Shown piece after piece: positions 1 through 10,512 of a DNA stretch of 64,000 nucleotides. The stretch is from contig CM070905.1 in assembly GCA_036417435.1 (NCBI GenBank), positions 17,089,592 to 17,153,591 of the forward strand, in the 5' to 3' direction. Within the stretch, counting starts at the first letter, position 1, and every line of letters starts with the position of its first letter. The position numbers were made by a program, and so were the translations under genes. The notes below the pieces were generated by a model, which was not told the origin of the DNA, ran no database searches, and was given only the letters and a program-made list of their open reading frames with translations. The DNA comes from Inia geoffrensis. Its lineage: Eukaryota; Chordata; Mammalia; Artiodactyla; Iniidae.

Positions 1-13
1 GACTGAAGTTTTC

Positions 14-305
14 CACGTATCCAATTAGGAAGAAAGGGAAAAGACAAGCTAGCTTCCTCTCTTCAGGCAGCAAAGGAGCAGGTGGAGAGAACAGAGAGGT
101 TAAAAAACAAAAAAAACAAAAAACACACAAAACTTTTCAAAAAGCCTCAGTTGGTCCATGGTGTCCAATGCTACAGAGAGGTGAAGGACAATGAGAACAG
201 AATGAAGTCAGCTGAACTTGAGAATTAAAAGTTTTGGTCAGTGGTTAAGAGTTTCTGTAAGGTGCAGGGAATGGTGGAGCTGTTCAATGATCATAGAGTT
301 TCAGG
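14..305 (+). repeat. Ancient unnamed interspersed repeat, fragment
   Basis: Around 150-260 the text resembles the part near 16050-16110 of a longer repeat at 14870-16210 (TGCTACAGAGAGGTGAAGGA here against a similar CTGCAGAGTGACTGAGTAAG there). I recognise the phrasing as a widespread mammalian repeat but cannot name it. No coding potential is visible. A short A/C-rich tract lies at about 103-130. Confidence 0.35.
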
Positions 306-307
306 TT

Positions 308-442
308 TGCAAGATGAAGAGTTCTGGAGATGGATGGTGACAATGATTGCATAAGTACATATCAATGTACTTAATGTCACTCAGCTGTACACTTAAAAAT
401 GTTTAAGATGGTATTTATGTTATTTTACCACAATAAAAAAAA
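308..442 (+). mobile_element. Old L1M LINE-1, 3' end
   Basis: The sequence runs from a GATGGTGACAATGATTGCA-like stretch through TGTACACTTAAAAATG to TACCACAATAAAAAAA. This is the familiar 3' UTR ending of old L1M subfamilies, with an AATAAA signal just before the A-rich end. It is diverged and lacks an obvious TSD. The subfamily (L1MA/MB/MC) is not resolved. Confidence 0.55.
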
Positions 443-848
443 TGAAAGAAATAAAAGCTTTGGTCATTTTGTATACAAAAAAACTATATCTCACTGTGTG
501 TGGTTTGGGGTTTTTGGGGTCTTTTTTTTGTGTGTGTCATTTTCAGAGGCACATTCTTTTTCACTGCCTGTGGATAAGAAAATAATCAATTCATTATACT
601 GGAATCTCCAGCAGTTCCCAATGATCAACACAGCTCAATATTTATTCAGATATATTTTTATCAGAGAAAAACTTCCTTTGGAAACAATTGTTTGTGGAGT
701 TTTGCTACATAAAAGGAAAGACGTAGCATATGTTTATCATAAAATCCAGATAATTATACCTTTGGTCTGCAAGTTTCTGGACATGTAGATCATATTCATC
801 CTAGTCTCTAAACGTTAGAGTTACAGGGAACTTACATCTCTATTCTAA
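443..848. other. No gene or named repeat seen
   Basis: This is AT-rich sequence. An open frame from 399 to 788 starts inside the L1M tail. It is lysine- and phenylalanine-rich with no recognisable domain, so I treat it as chance. Confidence 0.6.
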
Positions 849-849
849 T

Positions 850-985
850 TTCCTCACATTGAAGATGAAGAAACCAAGGACCAAAGAGGCTGAATGATGC
901 ACACAGAATCACCCATGAGCTGGGGCAAGAGGTGGAACAGGAACCCAGGTCTTCCCAGGCCTGCTCAGTACGCCCTCTACCAGGC
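850..985 (-). mobile_element. MIR SINE fragment
   Basis: Read on +, the sequence is the antisense MIR core: AGATGAAGAAACCAAGGACC, then a GATGCACACAGAATCACCC-like stretch and GGAACCCAGGTCTTCCCAGG. It is therefore a minus-strand MIR, an old tRNA-derived SINE common to mammals. It is heavily diverged and has no TSD. Confidence 0.6.
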
Positions 986-2694
986 AATGCTCTTCCAAAG
1001 CAGAGTTTTCCTCATGAATAATTCACAAAATCTGTGTAGGAGTCTCATGTAGGACTTATATTAATAAAAGTCCCTTTGGGGAAAGAAATTTCTTGTTCCA
1101 GAAAGAGGACACAGGTTACACTTCAAATTAATTGTATTAGGGTATTACTCATTCCAATTCGTCTATCAGTCTGTAAATGACTGTAAGGCACAGTTGTAAT
1201 GCTGTGCTCAGAAGACACTCATAAATAGAATTAATCACTTAAATATTTTAATAGAATTATTGCATCATATAAGCTAATATTATTCCTAAAACCAGAAAAC
1301 TATATGATTTATAACCTGTAAACTGGTTTTGCCCGAAGATCATTTGCAACACTGGAGAGAAAAACAAGTGAAAAATAAAAGAGGTGAGCGGCACCCTAAC
1401 TATTTTTCATTTTTTTGTAACTGTTGTTCTCTCACTGACCTATTTCTTGATAATTTTTAAATTACCAATTTATTAAAAGCTGTTCAGCATCATAGGAGTG
1501 CTGTTTACATCCCCTATAGATCCACAAATTACTATGCCTTTTATAAAGAGAAAGAGTACTTGTGTTTTTCTTGCATCTCTTAGGTATAACCAATGATAAA
1601 TAAATGCTTAAGAAATGCAGAGTCCCATTTCTCTGAGCAGGGTCCACCCAGTGCCTGAATGTGGACCGAACACTTTCCTCACAACCAGATGTTTTGCATC
1701 CATGTACGTAGTACCTACATCTGAGGTTAATGTAGCAAATGAACAGTTTTGCTGTGGGAGGAGGGGATCCTTGCAACCACAACTGAACTGATGGCCTTCT
1801 GAGAAGTCAGGCTTAATCTCTTGGCCAAATCATCCTGGACACTTTTGTAGTTTGCCTTAAACAAAAACAATTGCATTTGGCATTCTAGGGAGGAAGGAAG
1901 TAGAATTCTTGAGTTACAGGGTGAGAAAAATCACCTTAAATCATGAACAAAGTACATATTGAATTAAGAAAGGGTACTGAGAAGGCTCTACTTGCCCTCC
2001 AAAGTGGATGTTCTTCATCAAGGAGAAAAAAATTTCCTTTGGGTTATCTAAGATAAAAATTGGGTTTATGAATCTGTCAAATATGGCAGGAAACACCAAT
2101 TACTAACTTGTGATAAGTAATAGAATTACCTTCAGTGCTGACAGCTTGAAACTGTGTCATTTAGCTGTGTGATGTCCTTACGGTTATTGTTTAGATTGCT
2201 GTACACACTTCCTAGATCTCAGTAATTTCCTTGTGAGGTTGTATAATTCTGATAGCTGGTAATCACGGGGCCAGGTTTAGGATATCGTAGTGAAAGATTT
2301 CTTCAGGCACCATCAGCTGAGACTCAGCATACAGCACTACTTCCACATGAAATGTGCTATTTTTTCCTAAAAAACTTCCATTATTAAAATAATAACTTGA
2401 ATTAGCCTATAAATAAAAAGTCACACTATATTTTAATAGCCAAAGCTTCATAAAAAGACATTATCTCCTTGATGGAGAAAAACCTTTTTTTGAATCAAAG
2501 AAGAAATAATCAAACCTGGAATTGCAGAATATTTTAGAAATTACTGACAATGAGGCTACAGTATGGAAACATTTTTGTGAAAGAAATCAGAGGCAAATTC
2601 ATAGTCATAAACGCCTTTATTGTTGAAGAAGAAAAACTAAAAATTAATAGAGACAAGCATTTAGCTCCAAAAGATTGGAGAATAAAACAAACCC
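986..2694. other. Unassigned non-coding sequence
   Basis: I see no gene or repeat that I can name in this AT-rich stretch. The longest open frame (minus, 1462-1782, 106 residues) has no domain-like features and is probably chance. Very old repeats may be hidden here. Confidence 0.55.
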
Positions 2695-3080
2695 TCAAAT
2701 ATTAAAATACAGCAGTTAAACCTACAGAGCAATCTAAGACATGTCCATATAATAGAATGTTCTGGAGCATTTTGTTCAATGAGATATTCTCTATATGTAC
2801 TGATATGGCACATGTCCCAAAGGATGTTAAATAAAAAAGGTTATGAATCACTAATGTGGTCTGTAACCATTTGTTTCTTTTTTTTTCTGGGTGAAATTAC
2901 ATGTTAATTCCTAGATAACCTCTAAATGAAATAAGAAATGGATAAGGGGAGTGGAGAATTAAAAGTCAGAAATGGGGAATGGAGAATGACTTTACACTTT
3001 ACACTTTTTTTTTCTCTTTTCACTTTGTATGTTATTTTTTTTCATGAGAATGTATTATTTATTCAAATAAATTTAAAATA
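2695..3080 (+). mobile_element. Old L1M/L1ME-like LINE-1, 3' end
   Basis: The text resembles old L1 3' ends: TAATAGAATGTTCTGGAGCA, then ATGTACTGATATGGCACATG, then a T-rich 3' UTR with TTTTCACTTTGTATGTTA. It is diverged, without coding potential and without a visible TSD. L1ME or L1MC would be the first families to test. Confidence 0.5.
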
Positions 3081-3696
3081 CAAGTGGTCAGGAAAATAGC
3101 TTCACCTAGTAGCTCAGTTTTTATTCTCTTCAAAGATGGAAAGTTTCTTCCTGGTCTTCAGCTCTCCACTTCCAGCTCCTTTCATCCCACTCGGCCTCAA
3201 AAACGAGCCCTTCTATCCCTTTACTACGCTTCCCACAAAGTAGGAAGGTCCTCCAGGCCATAAAGTTGGCCCTGACAACGATTTCTCTCATAATCTCACT
3301 TTCCCATCTGGAAGTAAGGTCCTGATTATGTAATTTTGCAATGTTTGCAATTTCTAGTCTCTCTTTTTACTTTGATTTCCACCCATATTCTTTCCAATTA
3401 AAATCAATATTATCGAGATGATTGGGGTTGGCGGAGTGAACACAGCCTGAAGGGGTTAGTGCACGGCGGCTCGCCGGGAGGGAGTCCGGGGAAAAGTCTA
3501 GACCTGCCGAAGACGCAAGAGACTTTGTCTTCCTCTTTGTTTCCTGGTGCGCAAGGAGAGGGGATTCAGAGCGCTGATTAAAGGAGTTCCAGAGATGGGC
3601 ACGAGCCGCGGCTAAAAGCGCGGACCCCAGAGACGGGCATGAGACGCTAAGGCTGCTGCTGCCGCCACCAAGAAGCATGTGTGTGAGCACAGGTCA

Positions 3697-4029
3697 CTAT
3701 CCACACCTCCCTTCCGGGGAGCCTATGCAGCCCGCCACAGCCAAGGTCCCGTGATCCAGGGACAACTTCCCCAGGAGAACGCATGGCGAGCCTGAGGCTG
3801 GTGCAACATCACGCCGCCCTCTGCTGCCGCAAGCTTGCCCCACACTCCGTGCCCCTCCCTCCCCCCCGGCATGAGTGAGCCAGAGCCCCCGAAGCATCTG
3901 CTCCTTTAACCCCGTCCTGTCTGAGCGAAGAACAGACGCCCTCCGGCGACCTACACGCAGAGGCAGGGCCAAATCCAAAGCTGAGCCCGTGGGAGCTGTG
4001 AGAACGAAGAAGAGAAAGGGAAATCTCAC
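3697..4029 (-). other. Antisense ORF in L1-A 5' UTR (ORF0-like position)
   Basis: A 110-residue open frame runs antisense through the GC-rich L1 5' UTR. Its middle contains RSDRTGLKEQ, then GLWLTHAGGEGGAR, then RGRRDVAPAS. A related frame sits at the same place in L1-E (53529-53741). Primate L1s have an antisense 5'-UTR ORF called ORF0, but I see no sequence reason to call this a homologue. GC-rich UTRs readily contain chance frames, so no function is assigned. Confidence 0.25.
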
Positions 4030-4349
4030 CCAGCAGCCTCAGGAGCAGTGGATTAAATCTCCACAATCAACCTGATGTACCTGCATCTGTGGAATACCTG
4101 AACAGAAAACAAATCATCCCAAATTGAGGAGGTGGACTTTGAGAGAAAAAATTTATTATTTTTTCCCCTTTTCCTTTTTGTGACTGTGTATGTGTATGCT
4201 TCTGTGTGAGATTTTGTCTGTATAGATTTGCTTTCGCCATTTGTCCTAGGGTTCTATCCGTCCATTTTTTTTTCTTTCTTTTTTAAAAAATGTTTTCTTA
4301 ATAATTATTTTTTATTTTAATAACTGTATTTTATTTTATCTTACTTTAT

Positions 4350-4430
4350 TTTCTTTTCTTCCTTCCTCCCTCCCTCCCTCCCTCCCTCCCTCCCTCTCTC
4401 TCTCTCTCTCTTTCTTTCTTCTTTTTCTCC
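4350..4430 (+). repeat. Pyrimidine microsatellite in L1-A 5' UTR
   Basis: A (TCCC)n tract at about 4365-4395 passes into (TC)n to about 4411 and then into TTTC-type repeats. The equivalent place in L1-E (54088-54110) has only a short TTTC/TCCC run, so the tract expanded in this copy. Confidence 0.9.
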
Positions 4431-4966
4431 CTTTTATTCTGAGCTGTGTGGATGAAAGGCTCTTGGTGTTGCAGCCAGGACTCAGTGGTGTGCCTCTAAG
4501 CTGGGAAAGCCAACTTCAAGACACTGGACTACAAGAGACCTCCCAGCTCCACATAAAATCAAACGGCGAAAATCTCCCAGAGATCTCCATCTCAACACCA
4601 AGACCCAGCTTCACTCAACGACCAGCAAGCTATAGTGCTGGACACCCTATGCCAAACAACTAGCAAGGCAGGAACACAACCCCACCCATTAGCACAGAGG
4701 TTGCCTAAAATCATAAGTCCACAGACACCCCAAAAAACACCACCAGACGTGGGCCTGCCCACCAGAAAGACAAGATCCAGCCTCATCCACCAAAACACAG
4801 GCACTAGTCCCCTCCACCAGGAGGCCTACACAACCCACTGAACCAACTTTAGCCACTGGGGACAGACACCAAAAACAACGGGAACTATGAACATGCAGCC
4901 TGCAAAAATGAGACCCCAAACACAGTAAGATAAGCAAAATGAGATGACAGAAAAAAAAAACAGCAG

Positions 4967-5833
4967 ATGAAGGAGCAAGATAAAAAGCCACCAGACCTAA
5001 CACATGAAGAGGAAATAGGCAGTCTACCTGAAAAAGAATTCAGAATAATGATAGTAAAGATGATCCAAAATCTTGGAAATAGACCGGACGAAATGCAAGA
5101 AACATTTAACAAGGACCTAGAAGAACTAAAGATGAAACAAGCAACAATGAACAACACAATAAATGAAATTAAAACTACTCTAGATGGGATCAATAGCAGA
5201 ATAACTGAGGCAGAAGAACGTATAAGTGACCTGGAAGATAAAATAGTGGAAATAACTACTGCAGAGCAGAATAAAGAAAAAGGAATGAAAAGAACTGAGG
5301 ACAGTCTCAGAGACCTCTGGGACAACATGAAACGCACCAACATTCGAATTATAGGGGTTCCAGAAGAAAAAGAGAAAAAGAAAGGGACTGAGAAAATATT
5401 TGAAGAGATTATAGTTGAAAATTTCCCTAATATGGAAAAGAAAATAGTTAATCAAGTCCAGGAAGCACAGAGACTCCTATACAGGATAAATCCAAGGAGA
5501 AACATGCCAAGACACATATTAATCAAACTGTCAAAACTTAAATACAAAGAAAACATATTAAAAGCAGCAAGGGAAAAACAACAAATAACACACAAGGGAA
5601 TCCCCATAAGGTTAACAGCTGATCTTTCAGCAGAAACTCTGCAAGCCAGAAGGGACAGGCAGGACATAGTTAAAGTGATGAAGGAGAAAAACCTACAAAC
5701 AAGATTACTCTACCTAGCAAGGATCTCATTCAGATTTGATGGAGAAATTAAAACTTTTACAGACAAGCAAAAGCTGAGAGAGTTCAGCACCACCAAACCA
5801 GCTTTACAACAACTGCTAAAGGAACTTCTTTAG
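4967..5833 (+). CDS. L1-A ORF1 protein (ORF1p), open but N-terminally damaged
   Basis: This 288-residue frame is the LINE-1 ORF1 RNA-binding protein, which forms trimers and coats L1 RNA in the cytoplasm. Heptad-rich coiled coil covers about residues 26-105. The RNA-recognition domain begins near residue 123 (NIRIIGVPEE). The C-terminal domain follows, with PRHILIKLSK, then SAETLQARRDRQ and a LLKELL end. The usual start lies upstream: ATG at 4939 is followed by AGA and then TGA where L1-E reads AGA, and a short A tract shifts the frame. ATG 4967 is the equivalent of an internal methionine about ten residues in. The stop is 58 bases before ORF2. It is a transposon gene, not a host gene, and is probably not expressed as a functional protein. 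Confidence 0.78.
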   Translation: MKEQDKKPPDLTHEEEIGSLPEKEFRIMIVKMIQNLGNRPDEMQETFNKDLEELKMKQATMNNTINEIKTTLDGINSRITEAEERISDLEDKIVEITTAEQNKEKGMKRTEDSLRDLWDNMKRTNIRIIGVPEEKEKKKGTEKIFEEIIVENFPNMEKKIVNQVQEAQRLLYRINPRRNMPRHILIKLSKLKYKENILKAAREKQQITHKGIPIRLTADLSAETLQARRDRQDIVKVMKEKNLQTRLLYLARISFRFDGEIKTFTDKQKLREFSTTKPALQQLLKELL

Positions 5834-5891
5834 GCAAGAAACACAAGAGAAGGAAAAGACCTATAATAACAAACTCAAAACAATTAAGAAA

Positions 5892-8800
5892 ATGGGAATA
5901 GGAACATACACATCGATAATTACCTTAAATGTAAATGGATTAAATGCTCCAACCAAAAGACACAGACTGGCTGAATGGATACAAAAACAAGACCCTTATA
6001 TTTGCTGTCTACAAGACACCCACTTCAGACCTAGAGACACATACAGACTGAAAGTAAGGGGATGGAAAAAGGTATTTCATGCAATTGGAAACCAAAAGAA
6101 AGCTGGAGTAGCAATTCTCATATGACAAAATAGACTTTAAAATAAATACTGTTAGAAGAGACAAAGAAGGACACTACATAATGATCAAGGGATCGATCCA
6201 AAAAGAAGATATAACAATTGTAAATATTTATGCACCCAATATAGGAGCCCCTCAATACATAAGGCAAATACTAACAGCCATAAAAGGGGAAATCAACAAT
6301 ACCATATTCATCGTAGGGGACTTTAACACCCCACTTTCACCAATGGACAGATGATCCAAAATGAAAATAAATAAAGAAACACAAGCTTTAAATGATACAT
6401 TAAACAAGATGGACTTAATTGATTTTTATAGGACAGTCCATCCAAAAACAACAGAATACACATTTTTCTCAAGTGCTCATGGAACATTCTCCAGGATAGA
6501 TCATATCTTGGGTCACAAATCAAGCCTTGGTAAATTTAAGAAAATTGAAATTGTATCAAGTATCTTTTCCGACCACAACGCTATGAGACTAGATATCAAT
6601 TACAGGAAAAGATCTGTTAAAAATACAAACACATGGAGGCTAAACAACACACTACTTAATAACGAAGTGATCACTGAAGAAATCAAAGAGGAAATCAAAA
6701 AACACCTAGAAACAAATGACAATGGAGACACGACGACCCAAAACCTATGGGATGCAGCAAAAGCAGTTCTAAGAGGGAAGTTTATAGCAATAAAATCCTA
6801 TCTTAAGAAACAGGAAACATCTCTAATAAACGACCTAACCTTGCACCTAAAGCAATTAGAGAAAGAAGAACAAAAAAACCCCAAAGTTGCAGAAGGAAAG
6901 AAAGAAAGATCAGATCAGAAATAAATGAAAAAGAAATGAAGGAAACGATAGCAAAGATCAATAAAACTGAAAACTGGTTCTTTGAGAAGATAAAGAAAAT
7001 TGATAAACCATTAGCCAGACTCATCAAGAAAAAAAGGGAGAAGACTGAAATCAATAGAATTAGAAATGAAAAAGGAGAAGTAACAACTGACACTGCAGAA
7101 ATACAAAAGATCATGAGAGATTACTACAAGCAACTCTATGCCACTAAAATGGACAACCTGGAAGAAATGGACAAATTCTTAGAAAGGCACAACCTGCCAA
7201 GACTGAATCAGGAAGAAATAGAAAATATGAACAGACCAATCACAAGCACTGAAATTGAAACTGTGATTAAAAATCTTCCAACAAACAAAAGTCACAGGCG
7301 AATTCTGTCAAACATCTAGAGAAGAGCTGAAGCCTATCCTTTTCAAAATCTTCTAAAATATAGCAGAGGGAGGAACACTCCCCAAATCATTCTATGAGGC
7401 CACCATCACCCTGTGACAAGGATGTCACAAAAAAAGAAAACTACAGGCCAATATCACTGATGAACATAGATGCAAAAATCCTCAACAAAATACTAGCAAA
7501 CAGAATCCAACAGCACATTAAACGGATCATACACCATGATCAAGTGGGGTTTATTCCAGGAATGCAAGGATTCTTCAATATATGCAAATCAATCAACGTG
7601 ATACACCATATTAACAAACTGAAGGAGAAAAACCATATGATCATCTCAATAGATGCAGAGAAAGCTTTTGACAAAATTCAACACCCATTTATGATAAAAA
7701 CCCTGCAGAAAGTAGACATAGAGGGAACTTACCTCAACATAATAAAGGCCAGATATGACAAACCCACAGCCAACATTGTCCTCAATGGTGAAAAACTGCA
7801 AGCATTTCCACTAAGATCAGGAACAAAACAAGGTTGCCCACTCTCACCACTCTTATTCAACATAGTTTTGGAAGTTTTAGCCACAGCAATCAGAGAAGAA
7901 AAGGAAACAAAAGGAATCCAAATCGGAAAAGAAGAAGTAAAGCTGTCACTGTTTGCAGATGACATGATACTATACACAGAGAATCCTAAAGAAGCTACCA
8001 GAAAAATACTAGAGCTAATCAATGAATTTGGTAAAGTAGCAGAATACAAAATTAATGCACAGAAATCTCTGGCATTACTATACACTAAGGAAGAAAAATC
8101 TGAAAGTGAAATCAAGAAAACACTCCCATTTACCACTGCAACAAAAAGAATAAAATATCTAGGAATAAACCTACCTAAGGAGACAAAAGACCTGTATGAA
8201 GAAAATTATAAGACACTGATGAAAGAAATTAAGGATGATACAAATAGATGGAGAGATATACCACATTCTTGGATTGGAAGAATCAACATTGTGAAAATGA
8301 CTCTACTATCCAAAGCAATCTACAGATTCAATGCAATCCCTATCAAACTACCACTGGCATTTTTCACAGAACTAGAACAAAAAATTTCACAATTTGTATG
8401 GAAACACAAAAGACCTCGAATAGCCAAAGCAATCTTGAGAACGAAAAACGGAGCTGGAGGAATCAGGCTTCCTGACTTCAGACTATACTACAAAGCTACA
8501 GTAATCAAGACAGTATGGTACTGGCACAAAATCAGAAATATAGATCAGTGGAACAGGATAGAAAGCCCAGAGACAAGCCCATGCACATATGGTCACCTTA
8601 TCTTTGATAAAGGAGGCAGGAATGTACAGTGGAGAAAGGACAGCCTCTTCAATAAGTGGTGCTGGGAAAACTGGACAGGTACATGTAAAAGTATGAGATT
8701 AGATCACTCCCTAACACCATACACAAAAATAAGCTCAAAATGGATTAAAGACCTAAATGTAAGGCCAGAGACTATCAAACTCTTAGAGGAAAACACAGGC

Positions 8801-9737
8801 AGAACACTGTATGACATAAATCACAGCAAGATCCTTTTTGATCCACCTCCTAGAGAAATGGAAATAAAAACAAAAATTTAAAAATGGGACCTAATGAAAC
8901 TTAAAAGCTTTTGCACAGCAATGGAAACCATAACCAAGACGAAAAGACAACCCTCAGAATGGGAGAAAATATTTGCAAATGAAGCAACTGACAAAGGATT
9001 AATCTCCAAAATTTACAAGCAGCTCATGCAGCTCAATAACAAAAAAACAAACAACCCAATCCAAAAATGGGCAGAAGACCTAAATAGACATTTCTCCAAA
9101 GAAGATATACAGATTGCCAACAAACAGATGAAAGAATGCTCAACATCATTAATCATGAGAGAAATGAAAACCAAAACTACAATGAGATATCATCTCACAC
9201 TGGTCAGAATGGCCATCATCAACAAATCTAGAAACAATAAATGCTGGAGAGGTTGTGGAGAGAAGGGAACACTCTTGCACTGCTGGTAGGAATGTGAGTT
9301 GGTACAGCCACTATGAAGAACAGTATGGACGTTCCTTAAAAAACTATAAATAGAGCTAACATATGACCCAGCAATCCCACTACTGGGCATATACCCTGAG
9401 AAAACCATAATTCAGAAAGAATCATGTACCAAAATGTTCAATGAAGCTCTATTTACAATAGACAGGAGATGGAAACAACCTAAATGTCCATCATCTGTTG
9501 AATGGATAAAGAAGATGTAGCACATATATACAATGGGATATTACTCAGCCATAAGAAGAAACGAAATTGTGTTATTTGTAATGAGGTGGATGGACCTAGA
9601 GTCTGTCACACAGAGTGAAGTAAGTCAGAAAGAGAAATACAAATACCGTATGCTAACACATATATATGGAATATAAGAAAAAAAAATGTCATGAAGAACC
9701 TAGGGGTAAGACAGGAATAAAGACACAGACCTACTAG
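5892..9737 (+). pseudogene. L1-A ORF2 (endonuclease / reverse transcriptase), broken
   Basis: This is a LINE-1 ORF2 of normal length, about 1,280 codons, in at least five pieces. The endonuclease begins at ATG 5892 with TLNVNGLNAPTKR. The catalytic QETHF motif reads QDTHF (Glu to Asp). A two-base deletion near 6125 ends the first frame, and a TGA at about 6352 lies just after GDFNTPLSPMDR. The next frame (6361-6924) keeps [11 protein letters not shown] frame from 6936 ends at 7319 because 17 bases, including the codons for the reverse-transcriptase motif SPGPDG, are lost at 7291. The main reverse-transcriptase frame (7394-8881, 495 residues) contains FADDMILY at 7952-7975. The C-terminal Cys region ([12 protein letters not shown]) is reached at 8894-9289. 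The copy is non-functional. Confidence 0.93.
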
Positions 9738-10027
9738 AGAATGGACTTGAGGATATGTGGAGGGGGAAGGGTAAGCTGGGACAAAGTGAGATAGTGGCAT
9801 GGACATATATACACTACCAAACGTAAAACAGATAGCTAGTGGGGAGCAGCCGCATAGCACAGGGAGATCAGCTCAGTGCTTTGTGACCTCCTGGAGGGGT
9901 GGGATATGGAGGTTGGGAGGGAGGGAGACACAAGAGGGAGGAGATATGAGAACATATGTATATGTATAACTGATTCACTTTGTTATAAAGCCGAAACTAA
10001 CACACCATTGTAAAGCAATTATACTCA

Positions 10028-10033
10028 AATAAA
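10028..10033 (+). promoter_or_regulatory. AATAAA poly(A) signal of L1-A
   Basis: AATAAA lies about 6 bases before the A tail at the 3' end of L1-A. L1-D has the same hexamer at its end, while L1-E has AGTAAA at this position. Confidence 0.65.
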
Positions 10034-10170
10034 CATGTAAAAAAAAAAAAATCAATATTGTCTACCTACACAAGAGTGTTCTTCAGGGAAACGGGTATAA
10101 CATAGTTTTCAGAAGCGCTGACTTTTTCTTATCATTATTGACATCTTTCCCTTCCGAAGCTTTCAATTTT

Positions 10171-10512
10171 TTTTTTATTAAAGAATCAATTTTATTTATT
10201 TATTTATATTTTGGCTGCTTCGGGTCTTTGTTGCTGTGCATGGGCTTTCTCTAGTTGCCATGAGCGGGGGCTACTCTTCGCTGCAGTGCACGGGCTTCTC
10301 ATTGCAGTGGCTTCTCTAGTTGTAGAGCACGGGCTGTAGGCGCTTGGGCTTCAGTAGTTGTGGCTCGTGGGCTCTAGAGCACAGGCTCAGTAGTTGTGGC
10401 ACACGGGTTTAGTTGCTCCACAGCATATGGGATCTTCCCAGCCCAGGGCTTGAACCCATGCCCCCTGCTTTGGCAGGCAGATTCTTAACCACTGCACCAC
10501 CAGGGAAGCCCC
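10171..10512 (-). mobile_element. CHR-type tRNA-derived SINE, long form
   Basis: On the minus strand the element starts at about 10511 with GGGCTTCCCTGGTGGTGCAG, then has the tRNA-like head and a long body of repeated CCACAACTACTGA phrases. It ends in a T-rich (on +) tail. The form is like the copies at 14076 and 62674. The flanks show only a weak possible TSD (TCAA followed by T-rich sequence). CHR SINEs have no protein and depend on L1 enzymes. Confidence 0.9.

Larger units (their letters stand above)
3412..4938 (+). promoter_or_regulatory. L1-A 5' UTR (truncated internal promoter region)
   Basis: This is the region upstream of ORF1. The first about 650 bases are CpG- and GC-rich and closely resemble 53155-53780 of L1-E. 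They are followed by a T-rich segment and a pyrimidine microsatellite. In L1s the 5' UTR holds an internal RNA polymerase II promoter. The YY1-type site present at the tip of L1-E is absent here because of the truncation. Promoter activity is inferred from the family only. Confidence 0.6.
3412..10047 (+). mobile_element. L1-A: nearly full-length LINE-1 with TSD
   Basis: This is a LINE-1 of about 6.6 kb with a GC-rich 5' UTR, ORF1 (4967-5833), a 58-base spacer, ORF2 (5892-9737), a 3' UTR and an A tail. The 12-bp TSD AAAATCAATATT flanks it at 3400-3411 and 10048-10059. The empty site reads AATT/AAAATC, so the nicked strand is TTTT/AATT, the canonical L1 endonuclease site. Recognisable L1 sequence starts at about 3420 and matches L1-E from 53155, so about 480 bases of the L1-E 5' end are missing. 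ORF2 has a frameshift at about 6125, a TGA at about 6352, and further breaks at about 6915 and 7291 and near 8881 and 9287. The element cannot move by itself now. Confidence 0.95.

Noticed and set aside
399..788. Open frame of 129 residues on +
   Set aside because: It starts inside an old L1 3' tail, has an AT-driven composition, no domain and no splice or promoter context that I can support.
3400..10059. Considered whether L1-A could still be active because ORF1 and a 495-residue reverse-transcriptase frame are open
   Set aside because: The 5' promoter tip is missing, the ORF1 start is damaged, and ORF2 has several frameshifts, a stop and a lost RT motif.
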